37,197 nt of DNA. It comes from Kordia sp. Lineage in GTDB: Bacteria > Bacteroidota > Bacteroidia > Flavobacteriales > Flavobacteriaceae. The position numbers and the translations under genes were made by a program. The DNA is taken from contig NZ_JAKVBC010000044.1 of NCBI RefSeq assembly GCF_022447245.1, forward strand, positions 1 through 37,197, written 5' to 3'. Below the pieces are notes generated by a model that was given only the letters and a program-made list of their open reading frames with translations, was not told where the DNA came from and ran no database searches. Below, piece after piece: positions 1 through 7,846 of the stretch (positions within the stretch are counted from its first letter, which is position 1; every line of letters begins with the position of its first letter).

Positions 1-475
1 GATTATAAGTAGGTTTACAATCACTCACTTTATTTTTTTGATTTAAAGATTAAAATGTGGTTTTTTTTTTATCTCATATGCTAAAATGATTTCGTTAATA
101 AATTGTTAAAGTTGTACAACGAAACGAAAGTAGGTAAGTGCATATTCTCAGCAAATTCAAAAACGGACACAAGTCAGCAAAAGCGGATAGCAGCTTTCAT
201 TTTCGGACAAAATCTTTGAAATCGTTTAAAAAACGGACATTGTGAAAGATGTATTGAGAGCCCTCTTATGTTTTAATCGAATTGTTTTTTTAATAAATCT
301 TAAACTTAGGATTTAATAAAAAAGGTAAAAGTGTAGGAAGGAGTTTCGTCATAATTCATCTAATAGTTCGCAATGTTTGTCCCTTTCATCCAGTACTTAA
401 ATTTTGAACAGCTCATAAGGCTTAGAGCCTTTATTTGGAATAGATGAAATACGATCTCAGTTTAATTCTTAGTTA
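1..475. other. Non-coding, decayed intergenic segment
   Basis: I see no credible gene here; all frames are broken by frequent stops and the DNA is very AT-rich. Two structures stand out: four CGGA-containing boxes at 164-239 (listed separately) and a short inverted repeat AAGGCT-TAG-AGCCTT at 417-431 followed by TTATTT. The inverted repeat could be a weak terminator, or could belong to the left end of the IS110-type remnant that starts at about 476. The segment may be the upstream region of a gene outside the window or of one that has been lost. Confidence 0.5.
161..240. promoter_or_regulatory. Four helically phased CGGA(C/T)A direct repeats
   Basis: CGGACA occurs at 164-169, 204-209 and 234-239, and CGGATA at 184-189, each usually preceded by an A- or T-rich triplet (AAA or TTT). 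The repeat starts are 20, 20 and 30 bp apart, all multiples of about one helical turn of ten bases, so all four boxes face the same side of the DNA. This is the usual layout of a cooperative operator. The regulator and target are unknown, and no intact gene starts just downstream on the plus strand. Confidence 0.4.
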
Positions 476-840
476 TGAATGAAACTAATGGAATCTATAT
501 TGGTAAACAAACTTTTGATATTTGCTACAATAAATAAAGGAAAAATATATCACAAAAATACAGAAATGATCGTCTGATTTAAGGAGTTATTTAAAAGATT
601 ACCTGAATCTAATGATATTGTTATCGAAACTTGAGGTTCATATGATCTATAACTAGTTAGTTATTTTACAATAAGTACATTACGTTTACTGTTGTTAACT
701 TATAGAATGTCAAACGTTATACTTAGATGTGTTAATTTTTAGATGAAAACCAATGAAATTGAAGATGTCTTAGGAGGACAATCACATTTTGCTCAAAACT
801 TAGGAATTAAATGCAGTGTAAATGACAAATTAATTGTTTA
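476..840 (+). pseudogene. Degenerate IS110-family transposase, N-terminal part
   Basis: An ATG at 476 opens GIYIGKQTFDICYNK, then a stop; the next frame continues NKGKIYHKNTEMIV, stop, FKELFKRLPESNDIVIET, stop, GSYDL, stop, LVSYF. After another frame change, ITFTVVNL, stop, NVKRYT, stop, MC is readable up to about 730. The order of these blocks matches the start of IS110-family (DEDD) transposases: the YIGIDVSKxTLDV strand, a GFKxLLxWL helix, xEATGSY, then VVNPxxVKRFxQM. Several stops fall where the family has Gln. The gene is inactive. The C-terminal serine-containing domain is not recognisable, and from 743 on I can follow the homology only loosely. Calling the family is inference from remembered motifs. 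Confidence 0.5.
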
Positions 841-1359
841 TTGGATTTCGTAAACAAATACATTAACGAATTGAATACAATGAGCGCCATTGGAGCAAGT
901 TAAAATGGTCAGAGTTATAGTGCTGTAAAGACAAATAACAGACAAATTACTGCTCATCATAAGGATTTTGATATTGTCAATAAAAATGAACTCAAAACAA
1001 CCGAGTTATTACTCAAAATTGCAAAAGAAAACAATGAAAATACTGCTTTGATAAAACGGAAAGAAGAGACAATACATTTTTACAAAATCGTAGCAGCGAA
1101 CTCCACAAATTTGATACAATCGGCTGGCGAAAAATGGGCAGCTATTGGCAATTCAGCTATCAGTTTTGATCTGTTTTCATCACAAGGAATATTTTATGTT
1201 ATGGCAACTGCAATGCAATTAAGAGCATTGATACAACTATTTGTATTTGCAGATACAATTCAACAAATACATGCAAATCAAATTGATCAGATTTGGCAAG
1301 ACTATCTCAAGCACAAATCAATTTTCTATCAAGGCGAACAGCGATGGAAAACTGCCTAA
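841..1359 (+). pseudogene. Interrupted reading frame, unknown product
   Basis: One frame reads from 841 (LDFVNKYINELNTMSAIGAS), meets a TAA at 901, and then stays open from 904 to the TAA at 1357-1359. The only start in the long open part is a weak TTG at 1048, which would give 103 residues; no ATG lies between 904 and 1048. The translated product is rich in Ile, Gln and Ala and holds a hydrophobic stretch (GIFYVMATAMQLRALIQLFVF) near its middle. I do not recognise a family. The 152-codon open stretch suggests a once-functional coding sequence that lost its 5' part beside the transposase remnant. A short functional protein from the TTG cannot be excluded. Confidence 0.35.
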
Positions 1360-1422
1360 TTTTTGGAAACAACGAAATAGGAATTTCAAGGGATAAATGC
1401 TATAATATTAATCGAAACTTAG

Positions 1423-1430
1423 TATTTTTG
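1423..1430 (+). promoter_or_regulatory. Candidate dnaG promoter -7 element
   Basis: TATTTTTG fits the Bacteroidetes -7 consensus TAnnTTTG. It lies 30 bases before the TTG used as the dnaG start, leaving a leader of roughly 25 bases. I see no clear TTG -33 element. It supports the choice of the TTG at 1460. Confidence 0.35.
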
Positions 1431-1459
1431 AAAGCTATTCCAACAAAATCCCGAAACCA

Positions 1460-3421
1460 TTGATTTCAAAATCCACCATAGATGCAGTATTTGATATTTC
1501 TCGCGTAGAAGAAGTCATCGGTGATTTTGTACAACTCAAAAAAGCAGGAAGTAACTTCAAAGGATTAAGTCCATTCTCGGACGAACGAACGCCTTCGTTC
1601 ATGGTGTCGCCTGTAAAGCAAATTTGGAAAGATTTCAGCTCTGGAAAAGGAGGAAATGTGGTTGCATTTTTAATGGAACACGAACACTTTACCTATCCAG
1701 AAGCCATAAAATATTTGGCAAAAAAGTACGGAATTGAAATTGAGGAAACCGAACGCACGGATGAAGAAAAAGCCTTAGCGAACGAAAAAGAAAGCATGTA
1801 CTTAGTATCTGAATATGCCAAAAAATATCATCAAGAAACGCTCTGGGAAACGCAGCAAGGTAAAGCGATTGGGTTGACATACTTCAAAGAAAGAGGGTTT
1901 ACTACAGAAACCATCAAAAAATTTGGTTTGGGTTATGCATTGGATGAGTGGAGTGCATTTACAGATGCAGCGCTCAAAGAAGGATACAATCTTACCTATC
2001 TTGAAAAAACAGGATTGACAATTGTAAAAGGCGAAAAGCGTTTTGACCGCTTTAAAGGTCGTGTCATGTTTCCGATTCACAGTATGAGTGGACGTGTGTT
2101 AGGTTTTGGGGGAAGAATCTTAACAAATGACAAAAAAGCGGCCAAATATCTCAATTCACCTGAAAGTGATATTTACCATAAAAGTAAAGTCTTATACGGT
2201 TTGTACTATGCAAAACAAGCCATTGCTAAAGAAGACAATTGTTACTTGGTAGAAGGATATACGGATGTCATTCAGATGCATCAAGCAGGAATTTACAATG
2301 TAGTTTCTTCTTCAGGAACTGCCTTAACGGCAGAACAAATCCGTTTGATAAATCGTTTAACGAAAAACATTACCATTCTCTATGATGGAGATGCAGCGGG
2401 AATTCGTGCATCACTTCGTGGTGTAGATTTAATCTTGGAACAAGGAATGAATGTGCGTGTATGTACATTTCCAGAAGGAGAAGATCCTGATAGTTTTACA
2501 AAAAACAATGCTGTAGAAGATGTATTGGCATATTTTGAAAACAATGTAAAAGATTTTATCAGTTACAAAGCTTCTTTACTGATGGAAGTTGCCAAAAATG
2601 ATCCGATCAAAAAGGCAGAAGTTATTAATGATATGATGTCGAGTATTTCCAAAGTTTCCGATCGAATCAAACAGGAATTGTACTTGCGTGAAACATCCCG
2701 TATCATGGACATTTCGGAAGAAGTATTATTTGCTACATTGGCGCAATTGATAAATAAAGACCTCAAGGAAGTCAATAGGAAAATCAAAAAAGAGAAAAAG
2801 ACATTTGATATCATCAAAACAGAGAAAAAATCTGATAGTGTTGATGTACAGTATGTCTTGGAACGTAAAATCATAGAAATTCTACTGATTTACGGGAACA
2901 TGGAAGCTACGTTTGAAGATTTGATTTTAAAAGAAGATGATGAAGGCGAGTTAAAAATGGAGCGCGAGCAATTTGAAGCAAAAGTGTTTCAAAAACTCTA
3001 TTTAGATCTACAACAAGACGAAATAGACTTGGCTAACGAAAAATTCAAAACCATCTATTATCGTGCTATTGAAATACTTAATGAAACAGGAAATTTAGAA
3101 TTAGACACCTTTGTCAATCAAATTGAACCAGAAGTTGCTAACGAAGTCACAGATATTCTCATGAGTGAGGAACGTTATGAATTGCACAACTGGGAAGCAC
3201 AAAATATCTTTGTAAAACCAAAAGAGGAAACCATTGCGCAATTGACCAGTGAAACAATACTTACCTTACGTTGTTTCTTAATCAACCTTAAAATAGAAGA
3301 ACTCAAACTGAGTTTGACACCAGAGACACAAGTGGAGGAATTGCAAAATGTATTAGAAGAAATCAAAGACTACATTTTTCTTAAAAAATCGCTTTCTGAA
3401 CAACTTAAAAGAGTGTTATAA
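1460..3421 (+). CDS. dnaG: DNA primase DnaG
   Basis: DnaG makes RNA primers for replication and works with the replicative helicase DnaB. The 653-residue product has the family order: an N-terminal CHC2-type fold (residues about 5-100), the RNA polymerase core, a TOPRIM domain with VEGYTDV (264-270) and YDGDAAG (308-314) carrying the metal-binding acids, and a helical C-terminal region for helicase contact. The usual zinc ligands C-x2-H-x17-C-x2-C are replaced by S37, S40, D58 and S61 while the rest of the fold (KGLSPF, RTPSF, GKGGN) is kept. I recall the same loss in other flavobacterial primases. The start is a TTG: no ATG lies between the upstream stop (1409-1411) and the conserved N-terminus, and a TAnnTTTG box sits 30 bases upstream. 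Function is firm; the start is likely. Confidence 0.96.
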   Translation: MISKSTIDAVFDISRVEEVIGDFVQLKKAGSNFKGLSPFSDERTPSFMVSPVKQIWKDFSSGKGGNVVAFLMEHEHFTYPEAIKYLAKKYGIEIEETERTDEEKALANEKESMYLVSEYAKKYHQETLWETQQGKAIGLTYFKERGFTTETIKKFGLGYALDEWSAFTDAALKEGYNLTYLEKTGLTIVKGEKRFDRFKGRVMFPIHSMSGRVLGFGGRILTNDKKAAKYLNSPESDIYHKSKVLYGLYYAKQAIAKEDNCYLVEGYTDVIQMHQAGIYNVVSSSGTALTAEQIRLINRLTKNITILYDGDAAGIRASLRGVDLILEQGMNVRVCTFPEGEDPDSFTKNNAVEDVLAYFENNVKDFISYKASLLMEVAKNDPIKKAEVINDMMSSISKVSDRIKQELYLRETSRIMDISEEVLFATLAQLINKDLKEVNRKIKKEKKTFDIIKTEKKSDSVDVQYVLERKIIEILLIYGNMEATFEDLILKEDDEGELKMEREQFEAKVFQKLYLDLQQDEIDLANEKFKTIYYRAIEILNETGNLELDTFVNQIEPEVANEVTDILMSEERYELHNWEAQNIFVKPKEETIAQLTSETILTLRCFLINLKIEELKLSLTPETQVEELQNVLEEIKDYIFLKKSLSEQLKRVL

Positions 3422-3454
3422 GTTCAGTATTTTTAACTAGAAACTTATTACAAT

Positions 3455-4222
3455 ATGAAAAAAATAAGTATTTGCATATTCTTGTTGCAGTCACTATTTC
3501 TGTTTTCACAAAATAGGGAAGAGAGTGAAGCGAGTTATGAAATTCAAGGGTATTTTAAAAACTATCAAGAATTCAATTTAGATACACTAAAACGTAAAAA
3601 ATTTAATTATATCCGTATGATCAACTCCATAAGAGGAGGTTTTGAATTTGAAAGAGAATTAGATGATAGTTTGAAGCAGTCTATTTATACGATTATTATA
3701 GATTATCCTCTTGGAAGCTACATGAGACATAAGGAGTATACTGTAAGTGTGTTTTCAGAAAATGATTCAATAATTGGTTTGATAAATTATGACGTATATC
3801 GAGGGAATATAAATTCTTATTTCGATTATGAAAAACTAAATGAATATATTGAGTCGCATAATAAGTTCTATAAAACTGAATTGGGAATTTCAGATTTTGT
3901 AGATCAATTGAAAAAGAGAAAAATTTATGGATATTCTTGTGGCTCTAACATAAGCGACTTACCCTTGGAGCATGATGATATCTATTTTGATAATATCCGA
4001 AATGCCAAATACTTTAGAAATTGGTTAACAGCATTCAATCCGGAATTGCAAACCTTTGGAGTTGAGGCATTGAAATATTTAGAAAAAAATAAAAAACTGC
4101 CATTATCTCCATTCGAAAAGAAAATTATCGAGCATATAAAAACTCGAAATTCTAAATTATTAATCTGCGGTGGTTGCGTAGTCTTTCCGCAAAAATATTA
4201 TGACGAAGCAAATAAAAAATGA
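3455..4222 (+). CDS. Secreted protein of unknown function
   Basis: The 255-residue product begins with a Sec-type signal peptide (MKKISICIFLLQSLFLFSQ), with likely cleavage near residue 19, so it is probably periplasmic or outside the cell. The mature part is rich in Tyr, Asn and Lys and has no membrane segment. It contains a short cysteine pair near the end (LLICGGCVVFP) and one earlier Cys in YGYSCGSN. I do not recognise the family. The gene lies 33 bases after dnaG on the same strand, but the product has nothing obvious to do with replication. Its 3' end converges on the response regulator gene, and an 8-bp inverted repeat begins at its stop codon. Confidence 0.8.
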   Translation: MKKISICIFLLQSLFLFSQNREESEASYEIQGYFKNYQEFNLDTLKRKKFNYIRMINSIRGGFEFERELDDSLKQSIYTIIIDYPLGSYMRHKEYTVSVFSENDSIIGLINYDVYRGNINSYFDYEKLNEYIESHNKFYKTELGISDFVDQLKKRKIYGYSCGSNISDLPLEHDDIYFDNIRNAKYFRNWLTAFNPELQTFGVEALKYLEKNKKLPLSPFEKKIIEHIKTRNSKLLICGGCVVFPQKYYDEANKK

Positions 4223-4267
4223 TGATACGTACATCTTAAAAATACACATATCATCATCAAAATTTTT
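4220..4267 (+). terminator. Possible terminator between convergent genes
   Basis: TGATGATA (4220-4227) and TATCATCA (4249-4256) form a perfect 8-bp inverted repeat with a 21-base loop, followed by CAAAATTTTT. The left arm includes the stop codon of the secreted protein. The large loop makes it a weak call. Confidence 0.3.
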
Positions 4268-4307
4268 ACTGTTGTAAAGGGAAATCTTTATAAAAAAAAA
4301 GTTTCTG

Positions 4308-4937
4308 TTACAGTAACTCTAATGCTTTGGCTTGTTGTAGTAAATCAACCAAGTTGTCTACGTTCAACTTACGCATTAGACGAGCTTTGTACGTGCTCAC
4401 AGTTTTTTCATTCAGATTTAGTTCTTCAGCAACGTGCTTGTTACGTTTACCAGAAGCTAAAAGTTTTAATACTTCTACTTCTCTTGTAGACAAACGTCTG
4501 AAGAATCTGCGGGGTTTGTTTGTGCTTTCATCAAATGCTAAGCGTTGTGCTAACTCGTTACTGATATAGATGCCTCCATTTGCAACTTTAACAATAGCGT
4601 CTTTGATAACATTTGTAGCTACGGATTTTGATAAGTAACCAGATGCTCCAGCTCTTAATGTGCTTACTGCGTAAACATCTTCAGAGTGCGAGCTAAACAT
4701 GATTACTTTCACGTCAGGGAAGTCTTTTTTAAGTCTTCTCAAAGCAGTAATTCCATTGACTTCAGGAATATCCATTTCAAGTAAAACAACGTCTACATTT
4801 TCTTGACCAATAAAGTCAAATAATTCAGAAGTAGTAGCAGCTTTTCCTACTACATCAATCTCAGTAGAGTTCTTGAATAAGGCTTTAATTCCTTTTCGAA
4901 CAATGGGATGATTGTCTGCAATTAATACTTTAACCAT
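4308..4937 (-). CDS. Atypical NarL/LuxR-type response regulator
   Basis: The product (209 residues) has an N-terminal receiver domain (about 1-120) and a C-terminal LuxR-type helix-turn-helix (about 145-205, with LSTREVEVLKLLASGKRNKHVAEEL), so it should bind DNA as a dimer. The receiver is unusual: the phosphoacceptor Asp expected in the VLLxxxxP strand is Glu (E54 in VVLLEMDIP), and the acidic pair after the first strand is D8-N9 rather than Asp-Asp. The conserved Lys (YLSKS) is kept. Glu here can mimic phosphorylation, so the protein may act without a kinase, and no histidine kinase gene is nearby. It is read in the same direction as nadE, 168 bases downstream of it. Targets cannot be inferred. 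Confidence 0.93.
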   Translation of the reverse strand: MVKVLIADNHPIVRKGIKALFKNSTEIDVVGKAATTSELFDFIGQENVDVVLLEMDIPEVNGITALRRLKKDFPDVKVIMFSSHSEDVYAVSTLRAGASGYLSKSVATNVIKDAIVKVANGGIYISNELAQRLAFDESTNKPRRFFRRLSTREVEVLKLLASGKRNKHVAEELNLNEKTVSTYKARLMRKLNVDNLVDLLQQAKALELL

Positions 4938-5059
4938 AATTTAGTTTTTAAAGTTATTATTAAATCAGACCATCACATAAAGAAAGACTCGTTAATGATA
5001 TGTCATGCAAACATTAAAACGAATCAATTTTTATTTCAGGTTTAGGGGGTCTGTAGAAA

Positions 5060-5067
5060 CAAATTTA
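5060..5067 (-). promoter_or_regulatory. Possible -7 element for the response regulator gene
   Basis: Read on the minus strand this is TAAATTTG, a match to TAnnTTTG, about 120 bases before the start codon. The DNA around it is very AT-rich, so a chance match is possible. Confidence 0.22.
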
Positions 5068-5105
5068 AACAAATTTTTATAAAAACTATTAAAAAAGGTG
5101 ATTTT

Positions 5106-5894
5106 TTATGTAAGATTTTGCGGTATTATGCAGACTGGAATTGGAATCATTTTATGTTGGTTCGCAGTATTATATCTTTTGTAAATTTTGAATACTTCTT
5201 GCTGTCTTCCAGTAAAATCGTCTACAGTTTTTCCTTCATCGTTCATGTGCATCGCCCACTCCAATTCATCATAGCTGGCGCCAATTTGATCTTCGTCACT
5301 TCGAGCGTCTCCGAACAAGCCATCTGAAGGAGCTGCTTTCATAATTGAAGTAGGAACTTCTAACGCTTCTCCCAACATATACACTTCACTTTTCATTAAA
5401 TCGGCAATAGGACTCAAATCAACACCACCATCGCCATATTTGGTATAAAAACCAACACCAAAATCTTCTACCTTATTTCCTGTCCCAGCAACTAGTCTTC
5501 CCAGTAAACCTGCATGATAATACAAGGTTGTCATACGTAAACGAGCTCTGGTATTTGCCAATGCCATGTCCACAGTTGCCTGTGCGCCTTTTAAAGAAAT
5601 TTCGGTCTTAAATTCCTCAAAAACAGATGTTAAATCTACACGTGTATCTGTCACATTTTCAAAGCGTTCTTTTAATTGTTTAATGTGTTCTTGTGCGCGT
5701 GTAACATGACTTTTTGCTTGATGAATTGGCATCTCTATGCACAACGTTGGCAAGCCAGTTTTTGCACACAAAGTAGACGTGACAGCAGAATCTATTCCAC
5801 CAGAAACACCTACAACAAATCCATTTACTCTTGCGTTAGTAGCATAATCTTTTAACCATCCTACAATATGATCTATAACCTTATCAGTTTTCAT
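5106..5894 (-). CDS. nadE: NH3-dependent NAD+ synthetase
   Basis: NadE catalyses the last step of NAD+ synthesis, amidating nicotinic acid adenine dinucleotide with ATP. At 262 residues it has only the synthetase domain and no N-terminal glutaminase domain, so it should use ammonia. It carries the N-type ATP pyrophosphatase loop SGGIDS (31-36), the GTGNKVED segment (137-144) and the KYGDGGVDLSPIADLMKSEV block typical of the family, and ends after a KIYKRYNTANQHK segment. It starts at an ATG. A TAAATTTG box on the minus strand at 5964-5971 could be its promoter. The gene diverges from gldB. Confidence 0.95.
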   Translation of the reverse strand: MKTDKVIDHIVGWLKDYATNARVNGFVVGVSGGIDSAVTSTLCAKTGLPTLCIEMPIHQAKSHVTRAQEHIKQLKERFENVTDTRVDLTSVFEEFKTEISLKGAQATVDMALANTRARLRMTTLYYHAGLLGRLVAGTGNKVEDFGVGFYTKYGDGGVDLSPIADLMKSEVYMLGEALEVPTSIMKAAPSDGLFGDARSDEDQIGASYDELEWAMHMNDEGKTVDDFTGRQQEVFKIYKRYNTANQHKMIPIPVCIIPQNLT

Positions 5895-5963
5895 TTGTCT
5901 CTTTTTTATTTAATTGATTCTGTCAGATAAAATTTACCTATCACTATGTCAAGTTGATGCAGA

Positions 5964-5971
5964 CAAATTTA
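5964..5971 (-). promoter_or_regulatory. Candidate nadE promoter -7 element
   Basis: On the minus strand the bases read TAAATTTG, fitting TAnnTTTG, about 70 bases before the nadE ATG in the divergent nadE-gldB spacer. No clear -33 TTG is seen. Confidence 0.3.
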
Positions 5972-6018
5972 TCCTGACTCATTTCCTGTTTTTCGATTTT
6001 TTTACAAGATAAAAAAAG

Positions 6019-6026
6019 TAACTTTG
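6019..6026 (+). promoter_or_regulatory. Candidate gldB-gldC promoter -7 element
   Basis: TAACTTTG fits the Bacteroidetes -7 consensus TAnnTTTG and lies about 74 bases before the gldB ATG, in the spacer shared with divergent nadE. A T-rich stretch lies where the -33 element would be, but no exact TTG. Confidence 0.4.
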
Positions 6027-6099
6027 TACACAAAAATAGCGTCGCAATAAAATTTATAAATACAGATTGCGTTTATCTATTTGATTAATAGAAATTCCT

Positions 6100-7050
6100 A
6101 TGAGAAAAATATTGTATTTCTGCTTGCTGATCTTTATTGGATGTGCCGAAGAAAACTCGCTTGAAAAAGAAATTGCAGCCATTCCAATTGATGTGAATGT
6201 GGTGCGATTTGATCAAGTATTTTTAGGTGCGAAACCATCAGATTTACCAAAGTTGAAAGAAGTATATCCGTTATTTTTTCCGAGTTCCGTGCCAGATTCT
6301 ACGTGGATTTACACGATGAACGATCCGCTGCAAAAAGAACTAAAAACCGAAATAGACGCGGTTTTTACAAATTTTGCTGCAGTTCAGCGTGGTATTCAAT
6401 CTCTATTACAACACATCAAATTCTACTTTCCAGAATATGGACAGCCAGAAGTGTTTACGGTAACTTCTGAAGATTATCGAAAAAAAGTAATTCTAAATCA
6501 AGATATTATTTTGATTGCCTTAAATACGTATTTGGGAGCAAATCATAAATATTATGAAGGAATTCAAAAATATATTTCCCATGGTTTTGAAAAGGAAATG
6601 ATTCCAATTGACATTGCAAGTGAATTTGCTTACGCACAAGTAAAACCATCGCGTGAACGTACGTTTTTAAGCAAGATGATTTATTATGGAAAAATACAAT
6701 ACATAAAAACGCTTTTGGTGCCAAACGCAAGTGTTGCTATGCAGTTTGAGTATACGGATCAGCAAGCAGATTGGGCTGAGGCGAACGAATTGCAAATCTG
6801 GACTTATTTTATTGAAAAAGATTTATTGTACAGTACGAATTCTAAATTGGATTCTCGTTTCTTAAATCTGGCGCCTTTCTCTAAATTTTACTTAGAATTA
6901 GATAATGAATCTCCTGGAGGAATAGGGCGTTATATTGGTTATCAAATTGTAAAGGCGTATATGCAAAATAATGATGTATCTTTGCAAAATCTTTTGAGAA
7001 AACCCTCCAAAGAAATATTTAACAATTCAAAGTACAAACCAAAGAAATAA
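6100..7050 (+). CDS. gldB: Gliding motility lipoprotein GldB
   Basis: GldB is a lipoprotein needed for gliding motility in flavobacteria. The N-terminus is a lipoprotein signal (MRKILYFCLLIFIGC) with Cys15 as the lipidated residue followed by AEEN, so the protein is membrane-anchored. The 316-residue length and the C-terminal region (SPGGIGRYIGYQIVKAYM) fit the family, and the identification is strengthened by gldC immediately downstream. The stop codon overlaps the gldC start by one base (TAATG), indicating translational coupling. A TAACTTTG box lies upstream. The molecular activity of the family is not established. Confidence 0.93.
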   Translation: MRKILYFCLLIFIGCAEENSLEKEIAAIPIDVNVVRFDQVFLGAKPSDLPKLKEVYPLFFPSSVPDSTWIYTMNDPLQKELKTEIDAVFTNFAAVQRGIQSLLQHIKFYFPEYGQPEVFTVTSEDYRKKVILNQDIILIALNTYLGANHKYYEGIQKYISHGFEKEMIPIDIASEFAYAQVKPSRERTFLSKMIYYGKIQYIKTLLVPNASVAMQFEYTDQQADWAEANELQIWTYFIEKDLLYSTNSKLDSRFLNLAPFSKFYLELDNESPGGIGRYIGYQIVKAYMQNNDVSLQNLLRKPSKEIFNNSKYKPKK

Positions 7051-7388
7051 TGGCGAAAAAAACGACGTCCGAAATAAAAGTTGCAGTAACTGTTGATGAA
7101 AATAATGTGCCAGAAGCAATCAATTGGACCGCGAAAGATGGTGGTATAGAAAATGAACCTTCTAAGGCTGTAATGTTATCTGTTTGGGATCATAAAGCGC
7201 AAGAAAGTTTGCGTATCGATTTATGGACAAAAGACATGCCTGTGGACGAAATGAAAGTGTTTTATCATCAAACATTAGTGTCTATGGCGCGTACATTTCA
7301 ACGTGCAACTAACGATGAGAAAATGTCTGCTACGATGATGGATTTCTGTGATTATTTTGCAGAGAAATTAGAGATTGTTAAAAAGTAA
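7050..7388 (+). CDS. gldC: Gliding motility protein GldC
   Basis: This 112-residue protein has no signal peptide or membrane segment, so it is predicted to be cytoplasmic. It matches GldC in size, in the opening block SEIKVAVTVDENNVPEAINW, in the WDHKAQESLRIDLWTKDMPVDEM segment, and in its position directly after gldB. GldC supports efficient gliding in flavobacteria, but its activity is unknown. The ATG at 7050 shares its A with the gldB stop. The last 14 bases overlap the next reading frame. Confidence 0.92.
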   Translation: MAKKTTSEIKVAVTVDENNVPEAINWTAKDGGIENEPSKAVMLSVWDHKAQESLRIDLWTKDMPVDEMKVFYHQTLVSMARTFQRATNDEKMSATMMDFCDYFAEKLEIVKK

Positions 7389-7836
7389 TGAACAAAAGCT
7401 CTTGGAAATTTTAGGATATACTATATGGAAACCTCTTGTAACATGCGAAGGAATTTGCGATAAAGAACCATTTGAAACTCCCTTACTAATATTTATTAAA
7501 AATTTTCCTGAATTGATAAATGAATTTTATGCAGGAAATGAATTTTGGGTCACACCAAAAGAGGAGTACGTTGATTTCTTAAAAACACTTATATCTGAAA
7601 GACTTCAGATTATAACTAATAAAGGAGATTGGAGAGCTGATTTCTCAAAAGAACAATTAAAACTTTTTGAAAACTCAGAAATGATTGTTCAATCTGCTTT
7701 TTTGGGAAAACAATATGAGATTAATGTTATGAATAGATTTAATTCTATTACAATAAGTTTAATCTCTTTTTACAATAATTTAGTTGCTGTTAAACAAAAT
7801 TCAGGTCTAAAAGTTATTCCTAAAATAAAAAGATAA
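7375..7836 (+). CDS. Unknown protein downstream of gldC
   Basis: The frame gives 153 residues with no signal peptide, membrane segment or recognisable domain; there are two Cys close together (TCEGIC, about 23-28). No ATG is available: after a TAG at 7369-7371 the first start in frame is the TTG at 7375, which overlaps the gldC end by 14 bases, so the gene is probably read from the gldB-gldC transcript. An ATG at 7388, in the typical TAATG coupling position, is in another frame and stops after eight codons. That raises the possibility of a frameshift at the 5' end. The protein could relate to gliding only by position. It ends ten bases from the convergent DUF5995 gene. Confidence 0.6.
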   Translation: MLKSNEQKLLEILGYTIWKPLVTCEGICDKEPFETPLLIFIKNFPELINEFYAGNEFWVTPKEEYVDFLKTLISERLQIITNKGDWRADFSKEQLKLFENSEMIVQSAFLGKQYEINVMNRFNSITISLISFYNNLVAVKQNSGLKVIPKIKR

Positions 7837-7846
7837 AGACTAATGT

